Below, piece by piece: positions 34,654 to 42,425 of a stretch of 64,000 nucleotides of DNA (its first letter is position 1; the number at the start of each line of letters is the position of its first letter). Source of the stretch: JACVRW01 sp963827065 (GTDB lineage: Bacteria; Actinomycetota; Thermoleophilia; Solirubrobacterales; Thermoleophilaceae); contig CAWGZM010000001.1 of assembly GCA_963827065.1 (NCBI GenBank), positions 1-64,000 on the forward strand. The letters run 5' to 3'. The notes beneath the pieces are model-generated. The model saw only the letters and a list, made by a program, of their open reading frames with translations, was not told where the DNA came from and searched no databases. A program made the translations under genes and the position numbers.

Positions 34654-35292
34654 CGATGGCTTTCGAGTAGCGGGGCGCGCTTCGAGGCCCTAGTGCACCA
34701 GGCCTCGGGCTTCCAACCACTCGTCACCCACCAGCGTTCGCGAACGGTTATGCCACCGAAACCGCCGACGTGTCGGCCAGGGGCCTCGATCAGGGCATCG
34801 AGCCGCCAGCGGCTCGCGCTCCCGATGAGTTCGCGCATGATCCTGCGGGTCGTCCCAGCTGATCGAGCTATGTCGAGACCCGCGCGGTCAGCCATCGTGA
34901 TCGCCGCCGCGGCCACCAGTTCAAGGAACCCAGCAGCTTCATCCACAACGGCACAGCACGCGATCGCGGCGTCGATCAGGGCGACCAGCGCGTGCCGATC
35001 GTCGGCTCGTTGATGAGGACGATCCCAGACGCCGCGAACGCTGCTTCGGACGGCGGACAGAGCGACCGCGACTGGCGATCTTGCTGTTACAGGGAGTTTG
35101 GACCACAGAATGGGACCCCCGTTTGACGGCCTCGGATTGGCTCTGTGAGCCAAATCGGTTGTCCCCGATCGCCATACTTCGCTCAAATTGGTAGCTCGGC
35201 GGAGCCCGAAGACCGCCGGGCCGCCGTACCCGGGGCCTAGCTGGCCGACCGTACCGGACTCCGCTCCGGCCGCGAGTCCATAAGTCTGGATC
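34654..35292. other. Intergenic region, no convincing gene
   Basis: About 640 bases between the convergent subtilase and TIR-kelch genes. A minus-strand frame encodes AAAITMADRAGLDIARSAG and RELIGSASRWRLDALIE, which could be the end of an old gene, but it has no RBS and runs into the subtilase on the other strand. I do not call it. Confidence 0.35.
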
Positions 35293-37887
35293 TCAATCGA
35301 AGTCGAGCACCTCTGCTTCTTGGATCGATTGCACATGCCCCGGTACTGCGGCGCCGCCGATGGCGTAGAGCGAGTCGTTGAGGGCCGTCACGGCCACCCC
35401 GTGGCGAGCGCTAGGCAGATTCGGCAATTGCGACCACACCTGCGTCTGGATTTCATACGCCAGAACGGCGTCGGAAGCACTCGTAGGGCTCTCACCCCCA
35501 ACCGCGATCAAACGACCACCGACATATGCCGCGCCAACACTCCCGCTTGCGGTCGGCATGCTGTCCAGCTGCTTCCAACCGTTGCTGACAGGGTCATACC
35601 GCTCGAGCGCCCCGGAGTTCTTGTCCGACGAGAGCTCCCGCCCCCCGACCGCATAGAGATAACGGCCATCAGAGGCCGCACCAAGATGCTCACGGCGTGT
35701 CGGTATCTCGGCCACCTCCCTCCAGCGCTCGCCATCGAACATTTCGCTCTGGGCGACCAGTTTGTCATCCGCCTGTCCCCCGACCACCACGATCTTGTCG
35801 CCCACCACCGCAGCGGCCGCGGCAGCCCGAGGATGGTTGAGCGGCGGCAACTCCTTCCACGCCCCATCTCGCAACACATACACCCGATCCGACTCCTCCG
35901 AAGTCAGATCATCGCCCGGCACAAAGCCGCCCATCACAACGGCCTCCCCCTTATAAGTCACAGCCACGAAGTGATGCAGCGGCAGCGGTAGCTGCGGTCC
36001 CATCGTCCAGTTGTTGAACGCCGGGTCGTATACCGCGGTCTTGGCACTGCCCGTCTCGCCCCCAACCCCACCCAAGAGCCAAACCCTCCCACCGAGCGCT
36101 GTCGCGGCGGCGTACTGACGCCGAAACGGCGCATCACGGATAGGCCGCCAATCGAGATCCGCCGTTGTCGGGGTCGGAGGGGCACCCGAGAGGTCCAGTA
36201 CTGCTGCGTCCTTGCTGGATTGGAAATGTCCAGGTACTGCGGCGCCGCCGATGGCGTAGAGCGAGTCGTTGAGGGCCGTCACGGCCACCCCGTGGCGAGC
36301 GCTAGGCAGATTCGGCAATTGCGACCACACCTGCGTCTGGATTTCATACGCCAGAACGGCGTCGGAAGCACTCGTAGGGCTCTCACCCCCAACCGCGATC
36401 AAACGACCACCGACATATGCCGCGCCAACACTCCCGCTTGCGGTCGGCATGCTGTCCAGCTGCTTCCAACCGTTGCTGACAGGGTCATACCGCTCGAGCG
36501 CCCCGGAGTTCTTGTCCGACGAGAGCTCCCGCCCCCCGACCGCATAGAGATAACGGCCATCAGAGGCCGCACCAAGATGCTCACGGCGTGTCGGTATCTC
36601 GGCCACCTCCCTCCAGCGCTCGCCATCGAACATTTCGCTCTGGGCGACCAGTTTGTCATCCGCCTGTCCCCCGACCACCACGATCTTGTCGCCCACCACC
36701 GCAGCGGCCGCGGCAGCCCGAGGATGGTTGAGCGGCGGCAACTCCTTCCACGCCCCATCTCGCAACACATACACCCGATCCGACTCCTCCGAAGTCAGAT
36801 CATCGCCCGGCACAAAGCCGCCCATCACAACGGCCTCCCCCTTATAAGTCACAGCCACGAAGTGATGCAGCGGCAGCGGTAGCCCTGGCCCGGTGCTCCA
36901 AGTGTCTTCGGCCGGGTCATACACCTTCGTCGTGGTGCTGGACGACTTCACCCCGACGCCACCGAAGACCCAAACTTTGCCGTCCACCGCTGTCGCGGCG
37001 GCGTACTGGCGCCGAAACGGCGCATCACGGATGGCCCGCCACTCGAGATCCGCCGGAAGCTTGGTCGCGGCCGGAACGGACGCAGACCCAGTGGACGTCG
37101 ACGGACCCTCCCCGTCGCCATCCCTGGTGACGAGCAGCACGGCCGCGATGACCAGCGCCAGGCCAAGCCCGGCGAGCGCGAAGAGCATCCGCGGATTTCG
37201 TCGCAGCCTGATCGGCGCGCCGGTAGTGGCATCCGCGCTGGGACTGGGCTCGGTCATCGCGGGCGTCGTATCAGGGAGCGGCGGCCTCGTTTGGTCCGGA
37301 TCCTCACCCGCGCCGGCCGTGCTGTGGCTCGTTACCTGGGGGTCCGCGGCCGTTACGAGAGGCCGCTGAGAGGTCATGTCGGTCTCGGGCGGGACGGGGC
37401 CCGGCTCGCCGGCCTCCAGCAACTCCTCGAGCGTGCGCATGAGTCGACCCGCGTCGTAGCGCCAGCGGTGGTCGTCCAGCTCCAGTGCGTGGCGCCCCGT
37501 GATCGCCCGCAGCTCAGGTGGAAGGTCCGCGCGGGCCGGCATCTGGGCCCCGTCGACGAGCACGGGAATCGGGGTCACCGTGGGACGCCGCAAAGCGGTC
37601 TCGACCTCGAGCCGGACGAAGTCCTCGGGATCCGCGAGTCGTGCCCTCCCTTGGTCGTCCTTGGCCGTCGCCCAGCTAGGTCCCATTACGACAACCAGCA
37701 CGTGGCAGGCGGCCACCGCCTCCCTGATCCGCTTGGCGAAGTCGACACCCGGCGCCATGTCCACGTCCATGAACACGTTGCCCTCGCCAAAACGCGCCAC
37801 CATGGCGTCGTACAGCCTGCCCGCCCGCGCCTCCGACGTGCTTTCGTGCCGGTAACAGATGAACAGCTTCGGCGTGCTCTCGGTCAT
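35293..37887 (-). CDS. TIR-TM-kelch repeat protein
   Basis: This is an 864-residue protein from ATG 37887, after GGAG. Residues 1-150 are TIR (KLFICYRHESTSEARAGRL, NVFMDVDMAPGVDFAK, LVVVMGPSWATA, DFVRLEVETAL with the putative catalytic Glu). A Pro/Thr-rich linker precedes a TM helix (MLFALAGLGLALVIAAVLLVT, about 238-258). Two kelch blocks of 297 residues follow, each with repeated VVGGQAD, AVGGRE and AVGGES motifs and a YDP..N.W pattern, and probably face outside the cytoplasm. The two blocks share 651 identical bases. Outside kelch propellers may bind a ligand and signal to the TIR. Confidence 0.9.
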   Translation of the reverse strand: MTESTPKLFICYRHESTSEARAGRLYDAMVARFGEGNVFMDVDMAPGVDFAKRIREAVAACHVLVVVMGPSWATAKDDQGRARLADPEDFVRLEVETALRRPTVTPIPVLVDGAQMPARADLPPELRAITGRHALELDDHRWRYDAGRLMRTLEELLEAGEPGPVPPETDMTSQRPLVTAADPQVTSHSTAGAGEDPDQTRPPLPDTTPAMTEPSPSADATTGAPIRLRRNPRMLFALAGLGLALVIAAVLLVTRDGDGEGPSTSTGSASVPAATKLPADLEWRAIRDAPFRRQYAAATAVDGKVWVFGGVGVKSSSTTTKVYDPAEDTWSTGPGLPLPLHHFVAVTYKGEAVVMGGFVPGDDLTSEESDRVYVLRDGAWKELPPLNHPRAAAAAAVVGDKIVVVGGQADDKLVAQSEMFDGERWREVAEIPTRREHLGAASDGRYLYAVGGRELSSDKNSGALERYDPVSNGWKQLDSMPTASGSVGAAYVGGRLIAVGGESPTSASDAVLAYEIQTQVWSQLPNLPSARHGVAVTALNDSLYAIGGAAVPGHFQSSKDAAVLDLSGAPPTPTTADLDWRPIRDAPFRRQYAAATALGGRVWLLGGVGGETGSAKTAVYDPAFNNWTMGPQLPLPLHHFVAVTYKGEAVVMGGFVPGDDLTSEESDRVYVLRDGAWKELPPLNHPRAAAAAAVVGDKIVVVGGQADDKLVAQSEMFDGERWREVAEIPTRREHLGAASDGRYLYAVGGRELSSDKNSGALERYDPVSNGWKQLDSMPTASGSVGAAYVGGRLIAVGGESPTSASDAVLAYEIQTQVWSQLPNLPSARHGVAVTALNDSLYAIGGAAVPGHVQSIQEAEVLDFD
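35342..35992. repeat. 651-base tandem repeat, copy 1
   Basis: This copy and 36233-36883 are identical base for base as far as I can compare, offset 891 bases (297 codons). Sequence on both sides differs: the first kelch strands of each block have clearly diverged (DLDWRPIRDAP versus DLEWRAIRDAP and beyond). Confidence 0.9.
36233..36883. repeat. 651-base tandem repeat, copy 2
   Basis: Second identical copy inside the kelch gene. The abrupt shift from identity to divergence at both ends fits gene conversion or a recent unequal exchange between older kelch blocks. Confidence 0.9.
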
Positions 37888-38386
37888 GAGACATCTCCGA
37901 ACTGGCGCGCCTCCGCAGCGCAACGTTCCTTGACCGGCACCGTCACGACCGCCCTCAACTTGCGCATATGGACCTTCCTTGGCCATTCGGGTCTACCTGA
38001 CGCCCTCGCCCGTGTCAAGCGAGCGCCGCGCGAGGCCTGAGGAGGAGCCGCAACAGAAGCACCAGGCTGGCTGGTGGCAAGATCTCGGAGCGCTTGATGC
38101 GGCTGGATTATCGGATGAATATTCGTGGCCGAAGGGCGGGGGTGCCTGCCCATTCTTTTGTGAAGCGTGTGACTCGACGCTAGGAAGTGTCCGCCGCGAT
38201 GTGTGCGATGGGGCAAATAGTGGCAACCCACGCGCACTACAGAGAAGAGATTGGGGTAAACCCATTTCGAAGTGACTTCATCCGCTAATTCAAAACACCC
38301 GTATGCGATCATTTGAGTCTCCTCGTTGTGTGACCATCCTCTGCGGGGAATGTGCCGAAGTCGGCGAGAAGGCGGTCGCGAGCGAT
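37888..38386. other. Intergenic region, no gene seen
   Basis: About 500 bases upstream of the TIR-kelch gene and downstream of the WD40 remnant. The part 38080-38340 is less GC-rich than its surroundings, as expected for regulatory DNA. No convincing frame, hairpin terminator or RNA gene was found. Confidence 0.35.
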
Positions 38387-39250
38387 CTAGTCGAACGCCC
38401 GGCCAAGACCGCGTTCAGCACCCACCACCGCCACCGTCTTTCCGTCCCGGCCGAACACCGCGACCGGCGTGAAGCTCTCGCTGTACTCCTCGCTGGAGCG
38501 CCCCGCGAGCTTCGTGATCTGGCGGCCGATGCGCGCCTCCCACACCCGCGTCCAGCCGTCCCAGCTCGCGGTCAACACGAGCCGGCCGTCCCGGCTGAAA
38601 ACCGCGTCGCCCACGGCGTAGGGTGCGGGAGGTCGACGAGCGGCCGCTGCCGGACGACGTTTCCACACGCGCACCGTGGGGCCGCTCGTCGTGATCAGGC
38701 GTCGCCGCGCGGACTGAAGTCCGCGGGCACCTCGGCGCCGGGCAGGCGATAGAGCGGCCGGCCTGTCGCCGCGTTCCAGAGCCGCACGCCGTCCTCGGCC
38801 GCCATCGCCGCCGTCCGTCCGTCTCGTGTGATCACGGGTCCGCGCGCCTCGATTCCCGGCACTCTCAGGAACGCCGTCAAGCGGCGCCCGGAGGGGATCT
38901 TGAAGACGCCGGCGGGGCCATGGAGCGGCGTGGCCAGCACGCCAGCCGGCGCCGCCACGGGCGGTCCCCCAAGCCACGCCCAGTAGCGGTCCCGTCCTCG
39001 CGGGGACGGCTTGCACGCGGGCGATCCGGCGGACGCTGGTCCTTCCGGCCTGTCTCCTCAGCCGGCCAGGGCCGAGAACAGGAGAAGTGAGCGACCTCCG
39101 TTGAACGCAGTGGTCGTGGCCTTGTCCGCAGCGGCGATGGGGGTCAGGCGCCCGGCGCCGCCCAGCGCAGGGCCAGACCGAGCCGGTGATCCGGCTCGGC
39201 ACTCGCGGCGCTCAGGACGGAGGGCACTGTTGGCGGTGGCTCATCGAGCC
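38387..39250 (-). pseudogene. WD40 (STAND-type) protein, decayed C-terminal remnant
   Basis: Two frames carry WD40-like strands: GRTAAMAAEDGVRLWNAATG in one, then YAVGDAVFSRDGRLVLTASW, TRVWEARIG and AVFGRDGKTVAVVGAE in the other, switching near 38700. Further upstream a SAEPDHRLGLALRWA piece recalls the helix between the TM segment and the propeller of STAND-WD40 proteins. No P-loop or TIR part remains. This is the relic of a protein like the one encoded at 10987-14880. Confidence 0.55.
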
Positions 39251-39975
39251 CTCAGTCGATGGCTTCGCGGCGCCGATCCCGACGGACGTCTGCCTGCCGC
39301 TTGGGGCGACGATCGGAGGGCGTGCCCCAGGCCCGCCTCCCTGCCGGGAGGGCGGTCACCCGGGTCCCGCGGGTGGAAAGAGCTTGCGCTTCCCCTGTCT
39401 TCGACCCGGCCGGGTGCGGCAGCGTCAAAGCGGTGACCGCATTCCGGGCATATGAGCTCCGGTAGCTCGAGCGCGAGCGGGTTGCCGGTGGCGACGTCCG
39501 GGTGGGGGGCAGCCGGCGCCGACCGCCTCTTGCGGCGCACCGCGCGCAGCTCGGCGCGCAGCGAGCGGACCGACAGACGTCCGGCCTGGGCCCGGTCGAG
39601 CCAGAGGTCCTGGTCATCCTCGTCGAGACTCGCGAGCTCGGCGTGGTGGCTAAACGAGAGCTGCGGACGGCGTCGTGAAGCAGTGAAGCGGCCGGCAACA
39701 TAGGCCATGTTCATTAGGCTCTGTACGTCGTAACCCGTGAGTTGGGCAGCCTTGGCGTATCTGTCGCCGTAGCGCGCTGTCCCGTAGCGGACCCAGTCGC
39801 CGATCCACCAGCCGCTCGCGCGGCCTACCGCGCCTAGCCAGCACCCTTGCTGAAACCAGTCGCCAATCGCCAACTCCCTCGGCGGCGCCCAGGAGGTAGC
39901 GGTGAGCAAGGCGGGTGTCGTCGCCTCCGGTGCAGGCGCTCGCGCCAGCGAGTCTCTGGAAAGGGCCCTACGCAT
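39241..39975 (-). CDS. LmbU-like transcriptional regulator
   Basis: The central part of the 244-residue protein resembles LmbU-type regulators: AIGDWFQQGCWLGAVGRASG, WWIGDWVRYGTARYGDRY, LTGYDVQSLMNMAYVAGRF, RRPQLSFSHHAELASLDEDD and LDRAQAGRLSVRSLRAELR. A CPECGHRFD sequence in the C-terminal part could bind a metal, and the last 50 residues are Arg/Pro-rich. ATG 39975 is preferred over TTG 39984. LmbU acts on antibiotic gene promoters; many homologues are uncharacterised. Confidence 0.7.
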   Translation of the reverse strand: MRRALSRDSLARAPAPEATTPALLTATSWAPPRELAIGDWFQQGCWLGAVGRASGWWIGDWVRYGTARYGDRYAKAAQLTGYDVQSLMNMAYVAGRFTASRRRPQLSFSHHAELASLDEDDQDLWLDRAQAGRLSVRSLRAELRAVRRKRRSAPAAPHPDVATGNPLALELPELICPECGHRFDAAAPGRVEDRGSASSFHPRDPGDRPPGREAGLGHALRSSPQAAGRRPSGSAPRSHRLRAR

Positions 39976-40785
39976 ATAACTCAAACGGGGGTGCCAGTAC
40001 CCGAAGGGTCAGCGTAACACCGGGATGGGCCAGACTCAACGGCCGTCCCCTCCCGCCGGGCCGCTGATGCGCTGCTCCGCACCCGGTTCATCGCAACCGC
40101 ACGCACCGAATCCGCAGTGCCGCGGGCCACTATCGAAAGCTGCTTTGACCGTGCTTTCGGAAGGCTCCCGGGAGCCCGCCGAGCCAGGGCACGCCACTAG
40201 CAGCCCGGCGCGTGGGCGCATCGCTCGGCCGCCGCGCCGCTGCTCGGCTGCTGAGCAACGGCGATCGTGTCCGGCCGCGATCTCGACCTTGAAGCTGAAG
40301 GCGACAGCACCATCAGGCGCCGGATCCCACGCCGCCCTGAGCTCAGTGCGAACCCCGCCTAACGAGGTCCTGCATCCGCTGTTCCTCCTGGCTCCGCGAT
40401 CCATGACACCACGCGACGTATCAAAGGAGCAACGGACGTCCCTTCCAAGCCTCAACCCCGGTGGTCCAGCAAGACGCCTATTTTCAAACGGCGCAGGGCG
40501 AGGAGTGTTCATGCGGCGCACACCGGTACTCCTCTGTCCGGGCTGGAGATGCTTCGCGCAGGTGTGGGCTCCAGGGAGATCTACCGACGCCGGTAGCCCG
40601 AGCCAAGCCGGTCGGTGGCCCAGTTGCACGCCGCCTGTTAACTGATTGCATCTGGGAAATCGAGTTCGTGGCTTCTGCCAAATGGCGGTGGCTTGCCGTG
40701 GCTCGAGGACTCGCGGGACGCAAGCCGTGCCAGGAAGTCCCCTTGACCTGAGACGAACGCGGGTGAGACGCCCGCGTGCCTCGAC
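39976..40785. other. Non-coding or degraded stretch before IS remnants
   Basis: Long frames exist on both strands here, but none has an RBS with family-like sequence, and codon-position composition is unconvincing. I see nothing that I can support as a gene. The region probably contains debris linked to the adjacent transposon remnants. Confidence 0.35.
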
Positions 40786-40789
40786 GCAG

Positions 40790-40955
40790 GCGACGCGCGC
40801 GTGTGTGCTGCAGGAGCGCGAGATCCTTGAGAAAGCCGCGGCTGTTCAGCGCAAGCCCGAGCCCGGTCTCGTCCACCACTCCGATCAAGGCTCCCAGGGC
40901 GGATTCAATCGGTCATCGCAACGCTCGATCGAGGGGGGTTGCGATCGACATGAAG
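40790..40955 (+). mobile_element. IS3-like transposase debris
   Basis: One frame reads LQEREILEKAAA, like the end of an IS3 OrfA, directly followed by KPEPGLVHHSDQGSQ, a motif of the OrfB integrase core, and FNRSSQ. Most of the transposase is missing between these pieces. No terminal inverted repeats were recognised. Confidence 0.5.
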
Positions 40956-41565
40956 AGAACGGCGGCGGATCGGGCTGGGCGGTCGGCGATGCGCTCTCCG
41001 GGCCGTTCGCCGACGGTAGGCTGGGGCATCGTCAGCGGTCTTTGGGGCGCGAGGGGCGTCGAGCGTGGACGCGGCGGCCGAGGCGGGCATGTCGGCGGTG
41101 GTCGGCGTCCGGTGGTTTCGGGAGGGTGGCGGGATGCCGTCCGTCACTTTCGCAGCGGCGTCGGGACGGTCCCTGTCATTCGCCGAGCCGGAGAGATCGC
41201 GATCCTGCGCGCCCGCGGCGCTGGGGTGCGCGAGATCGAGCGTCAGCTCGGTCGCTCGCCGTCGACGATCTCGAGGGAGCTTCGTCGCAACGCCGGGACC
41301 CGCGGCGGCGGGTTCGAGTATCGCGCCACGACGGCGCAGTGGCATGCCGATCTGCGCGGCACCCGAAGCCGCGAAGCTCGCCGTGAACCTCGAGCTGCGC
41401 CGCTGTGTGCGGGACCGCCTGTCGGGGGCGGTGCAGCGTCCGGACGGATCGCCGTCGATGGTCGGGAGGTGAGATGGATCAGCCGGCGCCATGGCCGGCG
41501 CGCGGACCGGCGCGGGGCGCGGTCGTCGAGCCCGGAGCAGATCTCCAACCGGCTGCGGTTGGACT
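40951..41565 (+). pseudogene. IS30-family transposase, frameshifted and 3'-truncated
   Basis: From ATG 40951 (MKRTAADRAGR) the protein continues in other frames as VDAAAEAGMSAVVGVRWFREGGG, then IAILRARGAGVREIERQLGRSPSTISRELRRNAG, the N-terminal HTH typical of IS30, and GGFEYRATTAQWHA, KLAVNLELRRCVRDRLSG, ISRRHGRRADRR and SPEQISNRLRLD. At least three frame changes are needed. The DDE catalytic domain is absent after about 41565, where the sequence turns into that before the PAAR gene. Confidence 0.75.
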
Positions 41566-41611
41566 GCCGGGAGCTCGTCGGGCTGCTCGACCGCACCATT
41601 GGGGCCCGAGC

Positions 41612-41899
41612 TCAGCCTCCGATCTGCACCGTCGGGGCGCCGAGGACGATTGCGCCGCCGTGGGCGGTGGAGTCACCCATGCGGGCGGCCGGCATCCCAC
41701 CGATCGTCACTGTCGCCGAGCCCATGACGATCGCGTCGGGCGGTCCGGCGCACGTACACATGTCGCCGATGCGCGCGGCCGGCATCCCGCCGATCAGGAC
41801 GGTCGGTGAGCCCGGCGGGAGAACGGGACCGCCAACGTGGGGGTTGGGGGACGACAGCGAGCACGAGTGCATGTCGCCGACGCGGGCGGCGGGCGGCAT
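41612..41899 (-). CDS. PAAR-repeat tip protein
   Basis: The 95-residue protein has the repeated PAAR pattern: MPPAARVGDMHSC, GGPVLPPGSPTVLIGGMPAARIGDMCTC and TVTIGGMPAARMGDSTAHGG. Three PAAR strands and conserved His/Cys near them fit the sharpened zinc-bound tip that caps the spike of contractile systems. Length matches the family. It is on the opposite strand to the main injection operon and one base after the DUF1360 gene's stop. It probably caps the VgrG-like protein encoded at 51668. Confidence 0.9.
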   Translation of the reverse strand: MPPAARVGDMHSCSLSSPNPHVGGPVLPPGSPTVLIGGMPAARIGDMCTCAGPPDAIVMGSATVTIGGMPAARMGDSTAHGGAIVLGAPTVQIGG

Positions 41900-41900
41900 G

Positions 41901-42365
41901 TCAGGCCGCTGTCAGCGCTTCGGCAGTGGCGCTGCGCCCAGCGGCGCGCCGGTGGGGATCGGCGGCATCGGCTCCGCCTGCCGCAGCTGCTGAGCCGGCG
42001 CCGGACGCGGCTGCGGCGGCGCGCTCCTCAGTGCCTGTCGGTTCGCCTTCAGCGCCGCGCGGCGCTCTCCACAGCAGCCCATCGTCGTCCTCCTGGCGTC
42101 TGCTGGTCGCGCGTTCGAGCACGCATGCCGCCCCCGACAGGCCGAGCCACCAGGCCGTGCGCTGCGGCGCGCGCGCCGCGAACGGGGCGGCCACCCCCAG
42201 GCTCAGGCACTGGAAGCAGTCCATCAGCGCGCCGGCTGGCGAGTCGCCGAGGCGCACGCGCGCCCGGACCACGACGTCGGCAGGCCCGTCCTCCTCCGCC
42301 AGCAGGTGCGTGAGCCGCCAGGTGGCCAGCGCGGCGATCCCGAAGCGGAGACCCGGGTGCGGCAT
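41901..42365 (-). CDS. DUF1360-family membrane protein
   Basis: This is a 154-residue protein from ATG 42365; GTG 42371 is also possible. RFGIAALATWRLTHLLAEEDGP, then RARVRLGDSPAGALMDCFQC and a hydrophobic LSLGVAAPFAAR and TAWWLGLSGAACVLER match DUF1360 (small two- to three-helix proteins with a D-C-x-x-C motif). The last 60 residues are Ala-rich and low in complexity. Its link to injection systems is by position only: it directly precedes PAAR. Confidence 0.75.
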   Translation of the reverse strand: MPHPGLRFGIAALATWRLTHLLAEEDGPADVVVRARVRLGDSPAGALMDCFQCLSLGVAAPFAARAPQRTAWWLGLSGAACVLERATSRRQEDDDGLLWRAPRGAEGEPTGTEERAAAAASGAGSAAAAGGADAADPHRRAAGRSATAEALTAA

Positions 42366-42425
42366 GCGCACGAGTCTTGTCCGAACCCGTCACCGCGGCG
42401 TCACCGAGGCGCGTAGGCTTGCGTC

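Noticed and set aside
34693..35175. Frames in the subtilase/TIR-kelch gap
   Set aside because: Ser/Arg-rich products without RBS or domain; one minus-strand frame is suggestive but has no defined ends.
38111..38130. GAATATTC 8-base palindrome
   Set aside because: Too short to be meaningful alone; no neighbouring promoter elements.
40025..40645. Long frames on both strands (about 200 residues each)
   Set aside because: Composition looks like a high-GC shadow, there is no RBS with conserved sequence, and neither product resembles a family I know.
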